Below are positions 53,945-63,208 of a stretch of DNA of 64,000 nucleotides, in pieces. Under the pieces are notes generated by a model. It was not told the origin of the DNA. It saw only the letters and a list, made by a program, of their open reading frames with translations, and did no database searches. The translations under genes were made by a program, and so were the position numbers. Where the stretch lies: contig JAOQAE010000003.1 in NCBI GenBank assembly GCA_025963725.1, forward strand, positions 62,001 through 126,000, read 5' to 3'. The stretch comes from Bacteroidota bacterium (GTDB lineage Bacteria > Bacteroidota > Bacteroidia > 2-12-FULL-35-15). Every line of letters starts with the position of its first letter. The first letter of the stretch is position 1.

Positions 53945-55000
53945 TTATCGCTCCCGTTTCTGAAGGCTGATCCTTAAGGGATTGGCCGTGATCTCACCAT
54001 GCATTTTTCGTGTTTTATAAATGTCGATAGCCGTATAAACCGCTTTCCGGAAGGATTCTTCCGATGCCTGGTTCTTTCCTGCAATGTCATAAGCTGTTCC
54101 ATGGTCGGGAGAGGTCCTTACCACCGGCAAACCTGCCGTAAAGTTCACACCATTGTTAAAAGCGATGGTCTTGAAAGGGATCAGCCCCTGATCGTGGTAC
54201 ATGGCTAAAACGGCATCGAACTGCTTGTAAGTGCCGTTGCCGAAGAAGCCATCCGCCGGGTAAGGCCCGTAAGCCAGCATTCCTTCCTCCTTTGCCTTAT
54301 TGATGGCCGGGATGATAATGTTTTGCTCTTCATTCCCGATCACGCCGTTATCACCGGCATGCGGGTTAAGCCCCAGCACGGCGATCTTTGGCTTGCGTAC
54401 CTGGAAATCCTGGATCAGCGATTTGTTCAGCACCTGGATCTTCTTCAGGATCTTTTCGGCCGACAATGCCTGCGCCACCTGCGTTACAGGAATGTGGCCC
54501 GTTGCAACTGCCACTCTCAGCGTATCGCTCACAAGGAACATAAGGCTGTTACCGTCGCCGAACCTGTCGTCGAGGTATTCCGTATGGCCGGGGAACTGGA
54601 ACTCGGGGGATTGAATGTTCTCTTTATTGATGGGCGCCGTTACCAGCACATGCACTTTCTTCTGGGAAAGGGCATAAGCTGCGGCCTCGAGGGATTTGAA
54701 TGCATACGTGCCCCCTGCAGGCGTTTGCTTGCCCAGCTCCACCAGCGGCTCGTCTTCATATACATTAATAAGGTTGGCGCGCTTGTGGTTGATCTCGGAG
54801 ATGTCCTTGATCTGGTTGAAGCTGAAATCTTCTATATTCAGGGCTTTCCTGTGAAAGGAGGCGGTTTTTAAGGAGCCGAACACCACCGGTGTGCAGATCT
54901 CGAGCATCTGCGGATCAAGAAAGGTTTTAATGATCACTTCCAGTCCGATGCCGTTTATATCTCCCTGTGAAATCCCAACAATTATTTTTTCGTCAGACAT
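53945..55000 (-). CDS. pdxA: 4-hydroxythreonine-4-phosphate dehydrogenase
   Basis: A 351-residue enzyme of pyridoxal-phosphate synthesis (DXP-dependent route). Segments MSDEKIIVGISQGDINGIGL, TAPINKENIQ, the metal-site FPGHTEYLDDRFG, YHDQGLIPFKTIAFNNGVNF and HGTAYDIAGKNQASEESF support it. pdxA upstream of DUF177 and rpmF is a common Bacteroidota arrangement. It has its own terminator, so it is probably transcribed separately. Confidence 0.95.
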   Translation of the reverse strand: MSDEKIIVGISQGDINGIGLEVIIKTFLDPQMLEICTPVVFGSLKTASFHRKALNIEDFSFNQIKDISEINHKRANLINVYEDEPLVELGKQTPAGGTYAFKSLEAAAYALSQKKVHVLVTAPINKENIQSPEFQFPGHTEYLDDRFGDGNSLMFLVSDTLRVAVATGHIPVTQVAQALSAEKILKKIQVLNKSLIQDFQVRKPKIAVLGLNPHAGDNGVIGNEEQNIIIPAINKAKEEGMLAYGPYPADGFFGNGTYKQFDAVLAMYHDQGLIPFKTIAFNNGVNFTAGLPVVRTSPDHGTAYDIAGKNQASEESFRKAVYTAIDIYKTRKMHGEITANPLRISLQKRER

Positions 55001-55074
55001 ACTATTAAGTCAAAAAGGTTAAATCCAAAGTCAACGACCTTAAGATCACTGTGAGCGCAAATGTACCTTTTTTA

Positions 55075-56205
55075 TCATTCCGAAACCCAACCGATGATAT
55101 TGGCCAGGGAAGATACATCCAGATTGGTCCACTTTTTTGTGGTGCTGTTCCAAACGGCCACTCCCTGCGGGTAACGGTCGCTGCCCACCACCATTTCGGT
55201 TTGGAAAGCCGCATACCCGCTGGTGGTTTGGGCATTGTCGACCCTGCACCACTTTTTACCTGTTTCCATGCTCTCGAATTTGATCGCCCTGCCGTATTTT
55301 GCATTTTCCGCCGATTCCACGAAGAAATTATTGCCCACCGTTTCGAACACCACCGGCTCGGCTTTTTTCTTCTTGAGGTCGATCATGAACTTTCCTTTTC
55401 CGCAGGTGTAGATCACATTCCCGGCAGCATCGTATTCAAAGGAGGTATTTTCAGCCGTTGCCGGGATCTCATCAATATCGGCGATCTTCTCCGTGCTCTT
55501 ATCGGTGCCTACCCTGTAAATGCCGGCCATGTGCTGGTTCTTTGAAAAGTTCGCATACAGGAAATTCTTATTGTCGAGCCAGAAGATCGGGAATTTGCGC
55601 TTTACATTGTCGCCGATGAGCGGCTGCGCCTCGCCATAGCCTGCATCCTTCACCAGCGTTTCCTTTTTACCGCTTGTTGCATAGGCGTTGATCTCGAAAG
55701 GCTCGCGGGTATCATCCACCTCCACGGTTGGTCTCGGCAGCGGGTTGTAATTGGCATTTTCCACTTTCTGGTATTTCTCGGTTTTGAGGTTGAACACCGA
55801 ATAGTACTTCCCTTTAAAAATATCGTTGGTATAAAATATCACACTGTCGCCGCTGAATGCGATGAACTCGTCCTTTTCATCCAGCAGCACCTTTTTATTC
55901 TTAATATCGATGATATTGCCGATCCCGGTAACAATGTAACGGTTGCGGTACAGCTTGTTCCTGCCGATGTCGAAGCGGATGTAATTTCCCTTCACGCCGG
56001 CTTTTTGAGTGGGAATGGCGAGGAGCTCCTCGCGGGAAACCATAGCGCCGTCGAGGAACGTATAATTCACCACATGCTGCAGGTGGTTCACGGAAGCATT
56101 GTCGTCGTATTCGGCCACAATGAGCGAAACCTTTTTCTGTGCAAGGCAAAAGGCGCTCAGGGCGAGCGCTGCAAAAATAATAACTGAAAATTTTATGATC
56201 CTCAT
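55075..56205 (-). CDS. Secreted unknown protein
   Basis: A 376-residue exported protein (signal peptide 1-22, ALALSAFCLAQ). The rest has repeated short strands with Tyr and Asp (VTGIGNIIDIKNKKVLLDE, DSVIFYTNDIFKGKYYSVFN, FPIFWLDNKNFLYANFSKN), suggesting a seven-bladed propeller or similar beta fold. No catalytic motif was seen. It is 11 bases downstream of the leucyl aminopeptidase gene on the same strand and is probably in its operon. Confidence 0.7.
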   Translation of the reverse strand: MRIIKFSVIIFAALALSAFCLAQKKVSLIVAEYDDNASVNHLQHVVNYTFLDGAMVSREELLAIPTQKAGVKGNYIRFDIGRNKLYRNRYIVTGIGNIIDIKNKKVLLDEKDEFIAFSGDSVIFYTNDIFKGKYYSVFNLKTEKYQKVENANYNPLPRPTVEVDDTREPFEINAYATSGKKETLVKDAGYGEAQPLIGDNVKRKFPIFWLDNKNFLYANFSKNQHMAGIYRVGTDKSTEKIADIDEIPATAENTSFEYDAAGNVIYTCGKGKFMIDLKKKKAEPVVFETVGNNFFVESAENAKYGRAIKFESMETGKKWCRVDNAQTTSGYAAFQTEMVVGSDRYPQGVAVWNSTTKKWTNLDVSSLANIIGWVSE

Positions 56206-56216
56206 TGCTTAACCAA

Positions 56217-57653
56217 CTAAAAATTATTCCTGAAATAATCGAACAGCAGCCGCACACCCACTCCCGTGCCGCCTTTCGGCCTGTAGCCATCCTTCACCGT
56301 AAGGAAAGCCGGCCCTGCAATATCGAAATGCATCATCGGGTAATCGGCATAGCGGGCCAGGAATTTTCCTGCTGTGATCGCGCCGCCATAAGGCCCGCCA
56401 ATGTTCTTCATATCTGCAATGTCGGATTTTATCATGTCGTCATAATCGTCCCAAAAGGGCATCTCCGCAAGGCGTTCAAAAGTATTAAAACCGCTTTCTT
56501 TTAATTTATCCTTGGTATCTTCATCCGCGGTTCCCATTGTCACCAGTCCCGACATGCCAATGGCTGCCACCGCTGCGCCTGTTAGGGTGGCGAAATTCAG
56601 CACCAGCTGCGGATTGTACTTTTTGGCATACGCAAGCGCATCTGCAAGAATCATCCGGCCTTCCGCATCGGCGTTCAGCATCTCTACCGTCATGCCGTTG
56701 TACATCGTGATAATATCGCCCGGCACGTATGCATTTTCTCCCGGGCGGTTGTCGGTAGCCGGCACCAGCGCGATCACATGCACCGGCAGCTTCGCTTTCG
56801 CGATGGCATAAATGCTTGCGGCAACGGTTGCCCCGCCTGCCATGTCGCATTTCATCATGTCCATGGAATTGGGCGTAGGCTTTAAGCTCAGTCCGCCCGT
56901 ATCATACACCACACCTTTGCCCACCAGCACCACCGGCTGCTTGTTCTTAGCCTTTGCCGGCTTATATTCCATGATGGTGAATGTCGGCGGATCAATGCTT
57001 CCAAGGTTTACAGCCAGCAATCCGCCCATTTTCAGGGAATTGATCTTTGCCTTATTGAGCACCTCAACGTTGAAGCCAGCTTCTTTTCCCATTTTCCGGA
57101 ATTCCTTCGAAAGCTGCACGGCGGTAAGGTAATTTGCAGGCTCATTCACAAGGTCGCGGGTGATCTGCACCGCATCCATTACGATCTGCAGCTGCTCCAC
57201 TTCCTGTGCGCCGATGGCTTTGCTGTGAACCCCTACCGACTTCAATGCAAATGCTTCCTTCTGCCTGTCTTTTTTATATTTCAGGAACTGGTAATTGCTC
57301 ATTGCCAGCCCTTCTGTAAACGCAAGTGTTTCCGCCGGTTTTCCATCCACATCCACTACCGTAACCGCACGCAGCTTTGCTTCCGCAACAATGGTATGAA
57401 TGCCGCTTGCCGCTTTCCGCAAGACTTCCAGCGTTTTATACGCTTCCTTCTGATCGGCTATGGCTTGAACGATCACATACCTGTTCAGCTGGTTGATCAG
57501 CACGTATTTCTTTTCGCGGACATTCATCTCTTCCTTCACAAAATCCTGCTCCGCTTTGTTTAATCCGTAATTAGCCAGGTTTGATGCCCTGCCGCACAAC
57601 AAAATAAGGCTTTCGCTGTTATTAATTACAGATATTTTAGATATGGTAGTCAT
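56217..57653 (-). CDS. pepA: Leucyl aminopeptidase (M17 family)
   Basis: A 478-residue aminopeptidase; the start MTTISKISVINN at 57653 fits the family better than the frame-extended start at 57710. The M17 signature NADAEGRMILADALAYA is present, as are the metal-binding VGKGVVYDTGG and MKCDMAGGATVAASI segments and the GRPGENAYVPGD-like region. It releases N-terminal residues in the cytoplasm using two metals. The secreted unknown protein follows directly. Confidence 0.93.
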   Translation of the reverse strand: MTTISKISVINNSESLILLCGRASNLANYGLNKAEQDFVKEEMNVREKKYVLINQLNRYVIVQAIADQKEAYKTLEVLRKAASGIHTIVAEAKLRAVTVVDVDGKPAETLAFTEGLAMSNYQFLKYKKDRQKEAFALKSVGVHSKAIGAQEVEQLQIVMDAVQITRDLVNEPANYLTAVQLSKEFRKMGKEAGFNVEVLNKAKINSLKMGGLLAVNLGSIDPPTFTIMEYKPAKAKNKQPVVLVGKGVVYDTGGLSLKPTPNSMDMMKCDMAGGATVAASIYAIAKAKLPVHVIALVPATDNRPGENAYVPGDIITMYNGMTVEMLNADAEGRMILADALAYAKKYNPQLVLNFATLTGAAVAAIGMSGLVTMGTADEDTKDKLKESGFNTFERLAEMPFWDDYDDMIKSDIADMKNIGGPYGGAITAGKFLARYADYPMMHFDIAGPAFLTVKDGYRPKGGTGVGVRLLFDYFRNNF

Positions 57654-57775
57654 ATAATATTTACTTTTGAGTTCCGTAAATGTAAAAAAAGAATTTATAC
57701 GGTTACGCACTAATTATTAACTGGTTATCAGCACAAAATCACACGATTTACAGCTCAACTTAATTACCCCTTGAA

Positions 57776-58900
57776 ATGAATATTGACGAATTACTGAAGC
57801 GCGCACTTAATTTTGAATTCCTGAGCATGGAAGAAGGCGTTTTCCTGTTTAAGAACGCCCCTACCGCCAGCCTCGTATTTACAGCAAACGAACTGCGCAA
57901 AATTCAAAAGCCCGATGGCAAGGTAACCTGGCAGATCGACCGGAATGTGAATACCACCAATGTATGCATCGCCAATTGCAAATTCTGCAACTTTTACCGC
58001 ATTCCCGGACACAAGGAAGCGTATATCACCGATATCGAGACCTATAAGGTTAAAATTGAGGAAACCTTAAAATACGGCGGCGACCAGCTGCTTCTGCAGG
58101 GCGGGCACCACCCCGGGTTGGGACTGAAATTCTACACCGATACCTTCCGCGAGCTGAAGAAATTATATCCGAACGTAAAGCTCCATGCACTCGGGCCCCC
58201 GGAAGTGGCGCACATTACCAAGCTGGAAAAATCAACACATACCGAAGTATTAAAGGCATTGAAAGAAGCCGGGCTCGACAGCCTCCCGGGAGCGGGCGCC
58301 GAGATCCTGAACGACCGCGTACGCCGCCTGATCTCCAAAGGAAAATGCACCGGCCGCGAATGGCTCGACGTAATGCGTGCAGCGCATCAGCTCCACATTA
58401 CCACCTCGGCCACCATGATGTTCGGGCACATCGAAACCATCGAGGAGCGCTTTGAGCACCTGGTATGGATCCGCGAAGTGCAGAGCGAAAAGCCGAAAGA
58501 TGCCAAAGGCTTCCTTGCCTTCATTCCATGGCCTTTCCAGGATGACGGAACCTTGCTGAAACGCCACAAGGGCATCACCAACAATGTAACCGGCGACGAA
58601 TACATCCGGATGATCGCCATGAGCCGCATCATGCTGCCGAACGTGATCAACATACAGGCAAGCTGGCTCACCGTGGGTAAGGATGTTGCCAAGCTTTGCC
58701 TCCATGCAGGCGCCAACGATTTCGGAAGCATCATGATCGAGGAGAATGTGGTTTCCGCCGCAGGAGCGCCGCACCGCTTTACCGCGGCAGGCATCCGGGA
58801 AGCTATCCGCGAAGCAGGCTTTGAGCCCCAGCTCCGCACGCAGCAGTACGAATACCGCGAGCTGCCTGCAAGCATCGTGGAGCAGGTGATCAACTACTAA
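57776..58900 (+). CDS. mqnC: Cyclic dehypoxanthinyl futalosine synthase
   Basis: A 374-residue radical SAM enzyme of menaquinone synthesis by the futalosine route. The iron-sulfur motif is C64-I-A-N-C68-K-F-C71. Later segments (LLQGGHHPGLGLKFYTDTFR, GAGAEILNDRVRRLISKGKC, FLAFIPWPFQDDGT, GANDFGSIMIEENVVSAAGA) match MqnC rather than MqnE. It shows that this organism makes menaquinone through futalosine; other mqn genes are not in the window. The Crp-family gene begins 1 base after its stop. Confidence 0.94.
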   Translation: MNIDELLKRALNFEFLSMEEGVFLFKNAPTASLVFTANELRKIQKPDGKVTWQIDRNVNTTNVCIANCKFCNFYRIPGHKEAYITDIETYKVKIEETLKYGGDQLLLQGGHHPGLGLKFYTDTFRELKKLYPNVKLHALGPPEVAHITKLEKSTHTEVLKALKEAGLDSLPGAGAEILNDRVRRLISKGKCTGREWLDVMRAAHQLHITTSATMMFGHIETIEERFEHLVWIREVQSEKPKDAKGFLAFIPWPFQDDGTLLKRHKGITNNVTGDEYIRMIAMSRIMLPNVINIQASWLTVGKDVAKLCLHAGANDFGSIMIEENVVSAAGAPHRFTAAGIREAIREAGFEPQLRTQQYEYRELPASIVEQVINY

Positions 58901-58901
58901 C

Positions 58902-59459
58902 ATGACGCTGCTATCGCATTTATCATCCATCATCCCCATTTCCGAAGCGCTGGAAACGGAGCTGAATTCCCTTTCAAAGGAGCTCAGCCTGTCTAAAAAT
59001 GAGATCGCCATTCAGTCGGGTGAAAAATGCAACGACCTTTTCTTCGTCCGCAAAGGCATCATGCGCGGCTATTATATTGATGAGGACGGCAAGGAGATCA
59101 CCAACTGGTTTGCGCAGGAAACCGAATTCGCCACCTGCTTTTACGCCTTTGTAGCCAAACAGCCTTCCTTCGAGATCATCCAGGCACTGGAGGATTGTGA
59201 AGTGACCCGCCTGTCGAATGCCGCATTACAATCCCTGTATGTTAAATTCCCCGAGACCGAGCGCATTGGCCGCATCATCACGGAAAATTATTACATCCGC
59301 CTCGAAGAGCGCCTATTGAACATCCAGTTCAAAACAGCGAAAGAGCGTTACAGGAATCTGATCCTTTCCAAACCGGGATTATTACAGCGGGCGCCTTTGG
59401 GGCAGATCGCCACCTATCTTGGCATTACGCAGGAAACGCTGAGCCGCATCAGGGCATAA
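58902..59459 (+). CDS. Crp/Fnr family transcriptional regulator
   Basis: A 185-residue regulator. Residues about 25-120 form a cyclic-nucleotide-binding-like beta-barrel (NEIAIQSGEKCNDLFFVRKG, TEFATCFYAFVAKQPSFEII), followed by a dimerisation helix and an HTH (APLGQIATYLGITQETLSRI) at the C-terminus. It lacks the arginine pocket of true CRP, so an unidentified ligand or none is likely, as usual for this Bacteroidota group. It is directly after mqnC, which suggests co-transcription, though a functional link is unproven. Confidence 0.88.
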   Translation: MTLLSHLSSIIPISEALETELNSLSKELSLSKNEIAIQSGEKCNDLFFVRKGIMRGYYIDEDGKEITNWFAQETEFATCFYAFVAKQPSFEIIQALEDCEVTRLSNAALQSLYVKFPETERIGRIITENYYIRLEERLLNIQFKTAKERYRNLILSKPGLLQRAPLGQIATYLGITQETLSRIRA

Positions 59460-59479
59460 GCGCGCCTGTCCGCAGGAAC

Positions 59480-60260
59480 CGCGCGCCGTCATTTCGAGTT
59501 CGACCAAAGGGAGAGTATCGAGAAAGTGCGGAGGCCCGCAGCCTTGTCATCCCGGGCTTGCACGAGGGATCTTACTCTGTACGGAGTCTTTTTTCTTGCC
59601 GCAGATTCACAGATTTTTGTCGTTTAGGGTACGCAGATCGTTATGATTTTTATGTCCAAATAATGATCGCTACGCGAGCTATGATTAATTATGATTAGAT
59701 AGCGTTCAGGGCTTTCGCCCGCAAACCGCGCGCCGTCATTTCGAGTTCGACCAAAGGGAGAGTATCGAGAAAGTGCGGAGGCCCGCAGCCTTGTCATCCC
59801 GGGCTTGAACGAGGGATCTTACTCTGTGCGGAGCCTTTTTTTCTTGCCGCAGATTCACAGATTTTTCTATTAATTTTTGCAGATTATCGCTTACGCGATG
59901 GATTAATCGCGCGCCGTCATTTCGAGTTCGACCGGAGGGAGAGTATCGAGAAAGTGCGGAGGCCCGCAGCCCTGTCATTCCGGGCTTGCCCGGGGATCTT
60001 ACTCTGTGCGGAGTCGTTTTTTTTGCCACAGATTCACAGATTTCTCTATTAATTTTTTGCAGATTATCGCTTACGCGACAGATTACGCGCGCCTGTCATT
60101 TCGAGCGGAGTCGAGAAAGCGCGGAGGCCCGCAGCTTGTCATCCCGGGCTTGCACGAGGGATCTTACTCTACGGAGTCTTTTTTCTTGCCGCAGATTCAC
60201 AGATTTTTCTATTAACTTTTTTGCATATTATCGCTTACGCGACAGATTACCGCGCGCGTA
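59480..60260. repeat. Four-copy tandem repeat array
   Basis: Four head-to-tail units start at 59480, 59727, 59908 and 60086 with CGCGCGCC and are about 247, 181, 178 and 170 bases long. Each has GTCATTTCGAG..., a GCGGAGGCCCGC palindrome, GTCAT(C/T)CCGGGCTTG, GAGGGATCTTACTCT, CGCAGATTCACAGATTT and (copies 2-4) ATTATCGCTTACGCGA. The last copy has a shortened GAGCGGAGTCGAGAAAGC at its start. Short frames in it are not genes. It fills the gap between the Crp-family gene and the first large secreted paralogue. Confidence 0.88.
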
Positions 60261-60411
60261 TTCGAGTACTTTCTGTGTCATCAAAACCCTCCCGCGGGCA
60301 CGTATTTTTATCATTTATTTTTCCGGATAAAGTCGCAAGCCAAGGGAAAATTTGTGATTTTAGAGGATATTAGATAATAAAGCCCTAAATTTATAGTTCT
60401 GATTCCAGACA

Positions 60412-63120
60412 ATGAAAAAATTTCTCCTTTTCCTATTTGTAATGTGCGGCTGCATTTTTAATGCGCAGGCCTCGCACCTCAAGGCCGGGGAGATCACGTA
60501 TACGCACCTCGCAGGAAAAAAATACAAGATCACTGTTACTACCTACTCGAACACGCTTGGGACAACCACCGACGACTGCGAGGTAAAGGTCCGCTTCGGG
60601 GATGGCGACAGTGCGATCGCACCACGTTCAAACGGTTCTGCCGGAGGAAGTTGCTCACCGGCATTGATGGGAGTAATGTTCACCTCTGTTCCCTACACGA
60701 AGCTGAATATTTATGAAACAGAGCATCTCTACAAAGGCGATGGCATCTTTCACATTACCTGCACCATCGAAAACCGCAACTCGGGGATCTGTAATATGAA
60801 CACTTCCGGCTTTATGCCTTTTTCGCTGCGAACCGATCTTGTCATTAATCCTTTTCTCAGCAGCAACACCTCCTCAGTACTGCTGAATCCTCCGTTGGAT
60901 CTGGCCTGCGTAGGCCAATGCTTTGAGCATAACCCGCAGGCATACGATATAAATGGCGACAGCTTGTACTACTACCTCGACACCTGTTATATGGCGCCGG
61001 GAGTGCGGGTAGATGGCTGGGATTACCCGCCAAACATGGGCCCTGCAAGCATCGATCACAGCACGGGAGATCTTCGCTGGTGCAGCCCGACCACCATTTG
61101 CGCCTATAACATCGCCATTGTTGTGGAGGAATGGAAGCTGCTCCTTACCACACACACCCGTTATTTTGCCGGATCGGTATTGCGCGATATGCAGATCGAA
61201 GTTGCTTCCTGCATGAACACGCCCCCTGCCATCAGCAGCATTCCCGATACCTGCATCGTAGCGGGAACAGCGCTCAATTTCAACGTCACTGCCTCTGATG
61301 CCGAAGCAAATAACATTACCTTATCGGCCAGCGGCGGGCCTTTCCTGTTAAGCCCTGCGGCTTCATTTCCTACTGTTTCTGCTATAAGCACAGTTACTGG
61401 AACTTTCAGCTGGACACCCGGCTGCTCCGCCGTGCAGCTGCTTCCTTACCTGGTTACTTTTAAATCCGAGGACAGCGATCCTACGCTGCCGCTGGTTAAT
61501 TATGAATCGATGTTCATCACGGTAGTAGCCCCGGCTCCAACCGCGCTTACGGCAACCCCAAGCGGCGCCAGCATTATTGTGGGCTGGTCGCCACCGGCAT
61601 GCGCCGCAACGGGCGGCTCCAATCCGCTCAAAGGATATTATATCTACCGCAAGGAAAGCTGCGACCCATGGGTGCACAGCCTCTGCGAAACCGGCGTTCC
61701 CGCTTATACAGGATATACGCTCGCCGGAACGGTGAACGCACCTGCAAACACATTTACCGACAACAACGGCGGACTCGGACTGCTGCATGGAATTGATTAT
61801 TCATACATGGTGGTAGCTTATTACAGCGACGGATCACAAAGCTATGCCTCCGGAAATGTGTGCGCGCACCTTGTACGCGATGTGCCGATCATCACCAATG
61901 TTAGCGTGCTGTCAACATCCTCCACTACCGGAAGCATCTGGACACACTGGGTGAAGCCGCTCGGCATTATGCCAAACCTTGATACAGCTGCGAACCCCGG
62001 GCCTTATGAGTATCGCCTGATGCAAGCTGCGGGACAAACGGGAACGCTTTCATTTGCGCCTGTTCCGGGAGCTTCCTACACATATCCCGCCTACTGGCAG
62101 CTTACGGATACTGGATTTGTAGCTACTGGCCTCAACACCCAGAGCTCTGCATACACCTATCGTGTTGACTTCTACAGCAACGGAATTTTCAAAGGCTCGA
62201 CGCATACGGCATCCTCCGTATTGCTCAGCTCATCGCCAAGCGATAATAAAGTAACACTTACCTGGAACGAGGTTGTGCCATGGATCAACGATGAATACTT
62301 TATTTACAAAGAGGTTCCTTCGGGATCTTCCACGTTCATCCTGCTCGACAGCACCTTAACGCATGCATACGTTGATACCGGCCTTGTGAATGGCGCCACG
62401 TATTGCTACAAGGTGCAGAGCCGCGGACAATATTCCGACACGGCATTGCCGCGCCCGCTGTACAATACGTCGCAGGTAAAATGCGAAACGCCGGTCGACC
62501 TTGTGCCTCCCTGCCAGCCCACCTTTACGGTTACGCCGGATTGCGCCGGCATGCAGGATGTGATCTCCTGGACCAACCCGAATACCTATTGCAGCGATGA
62601 TGCGGTGAAGTACATCATTTATTTTGCAAGGACAACGGAGGAAGCGCTGATCCCGATCGCAACCATCACCGATATCAATACCACTTCATTCATTCACCTC
62701 GACAATTACGAAGGCATTCCATCGATCGCCGGCTGCTACGCTGTTACGGCGGTAGATTCCTTCGGCAATGAAAGCCCTGTGGTGACGAAGCTCTGTGTCG
62801 ACAACTGCCCCGTTTATGAATTACCGAACGTATTTACACCGAACGGCGATAATGTGAACGACCTGTTCACCCCGCTGCCGTACCGCTATGTAAAAGATGT
62901 AGATATTAAAATTTACGACCGCTGGGGACTGCTCATGTTTGAAACCACCAACCCCGATGTAAGATGGGATGGCACAAGCAGGGACAGCAAACAACAATGC
63001 CCCGACGGAACGTATTTCTATCTCTGCACGGTGAATGAGATCCGCGTGGAAGGAATTAAGCCGCGGGTGCTGAAAGGCTTCATCCAGCTGATCAATACCA
63101 AAACATTACCGAACAGGTAA
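60412..63120 (+). CDS. Large T9SS type B (gliding-motility-associated) cargo, first paralogue
   Basis: A 902-residue secreted protein with signal peptide (residues 1-20, FLLFLFVMCGCIFNAQA). Residues 21-270 form an N-terminal domain (HLKAGEITYTHLAGKKYKIT, FGDGDSAIAPR, GDSLYYYLDTCYMAPG, WCSPTTICAYNIAIVVEEWK) shared with the next gene. An Ig-like domain (about 275-370) and several fibronectin type III-like modules (about 375-790) follow. The C-terminus is a type B sorting domain (LPNVFTPNGDNVNDLF, VDIKIYDRWGLLMFE, PDGTYFYLC). The protein should be exported by the type IX system. Its partner and ligand are unknown. Confidence 0.9.
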   Translation: MKKFLLFLFVMCGCIFNAQASHLKAGEITYTHLAGKKYKITVTTYSNTLGTTTDDCEVKVRFGDGDSAIAPRSNGSAGGSCSPALMGVMFTSVPYTKLNIYETEHLYKGDGIFHITCTIENRNSGICNMNTSGFMPFSLRTDLVINPFLSSNTSSVLLNPPLDLACVGQCFEHNPQAYDINGDSLYYYLDTCYMAPGVRVDGWDYPPNMGPASIDHSTGDLRWCSPTTICAYNIAIVVEEWKLLLTTHTRYFAGSVLRDMQIEVASCMNTPPAISSIPDTCIVAGTALNFNVTASDAEANNITLSASGGPFLLSPAASFPTVSAISTVTGTFSWTPGCSAVQLLPYLVTFKSEDSDPTLPLVNYESMFITVVAPAPTALTATPSGASIIVGWSPPACAATGGSNPLKGYYIYRKESCDPWVHSLCETGVPAYTGYTLAGTVNAPANTFTDNNGGLGLLHGIDYSYMVVAYYSDGSQSYASGNVCAHLVRDVPIITNVSVLSTSSTTGSIWTHWVKPLGIMPNLDTAANPGPYEYRLMQAAGQTGTLSFAPVPGASYTYPAYWQLTDTGFVATGLNTQSSAYTYRVDFYSNGIFKGSTHTASSVLLSSSPSDNKVTLTWNEVVPWINDEYFIYKEVPSGSSTFILLDSTLTHAYVDTGLVNGATYCYKVQSRGQYSDTALPRPLYNTSQVKCETPVDLVPPCQPTFTVTPDCAGMQDVISWTNPNTYCSDDAVKYIIYFARTTEEALIPIATITDINTTSFIHLDNYEGIPSIAGCYAVTAVDSFGNESPVVTKLCVDNCPVYELPNVFTPNGDNVNDLFTPLPYRYVKDVDIKIYDRWGLLMFETTNPDVRWDGTSRDSKQQCPDGTYFYLCTVNEIRVEGIKPRVLKGFIQLINTKTLPNR

Positions 63121-63208
63121 TTTCCCGGCATCCTTTAATTTCCCATTTATAAGGCTTTCTGAAATAAATTCCGTAATTTAGACTTCCTATTTTTCTGATG
63201 ATTCCGAA

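Noticed and set aside
59480-60260. CRISPR-like array
   Set aside because: Units are 170-250 bases long, alike throughout, and have no short constant repeats separated by unique spacers.
59736-60330. Short frames within the tandem array
   Set aside because: They exist only because the repeat unit happens to be open; the peptides repeat with the DNA and have no domains.
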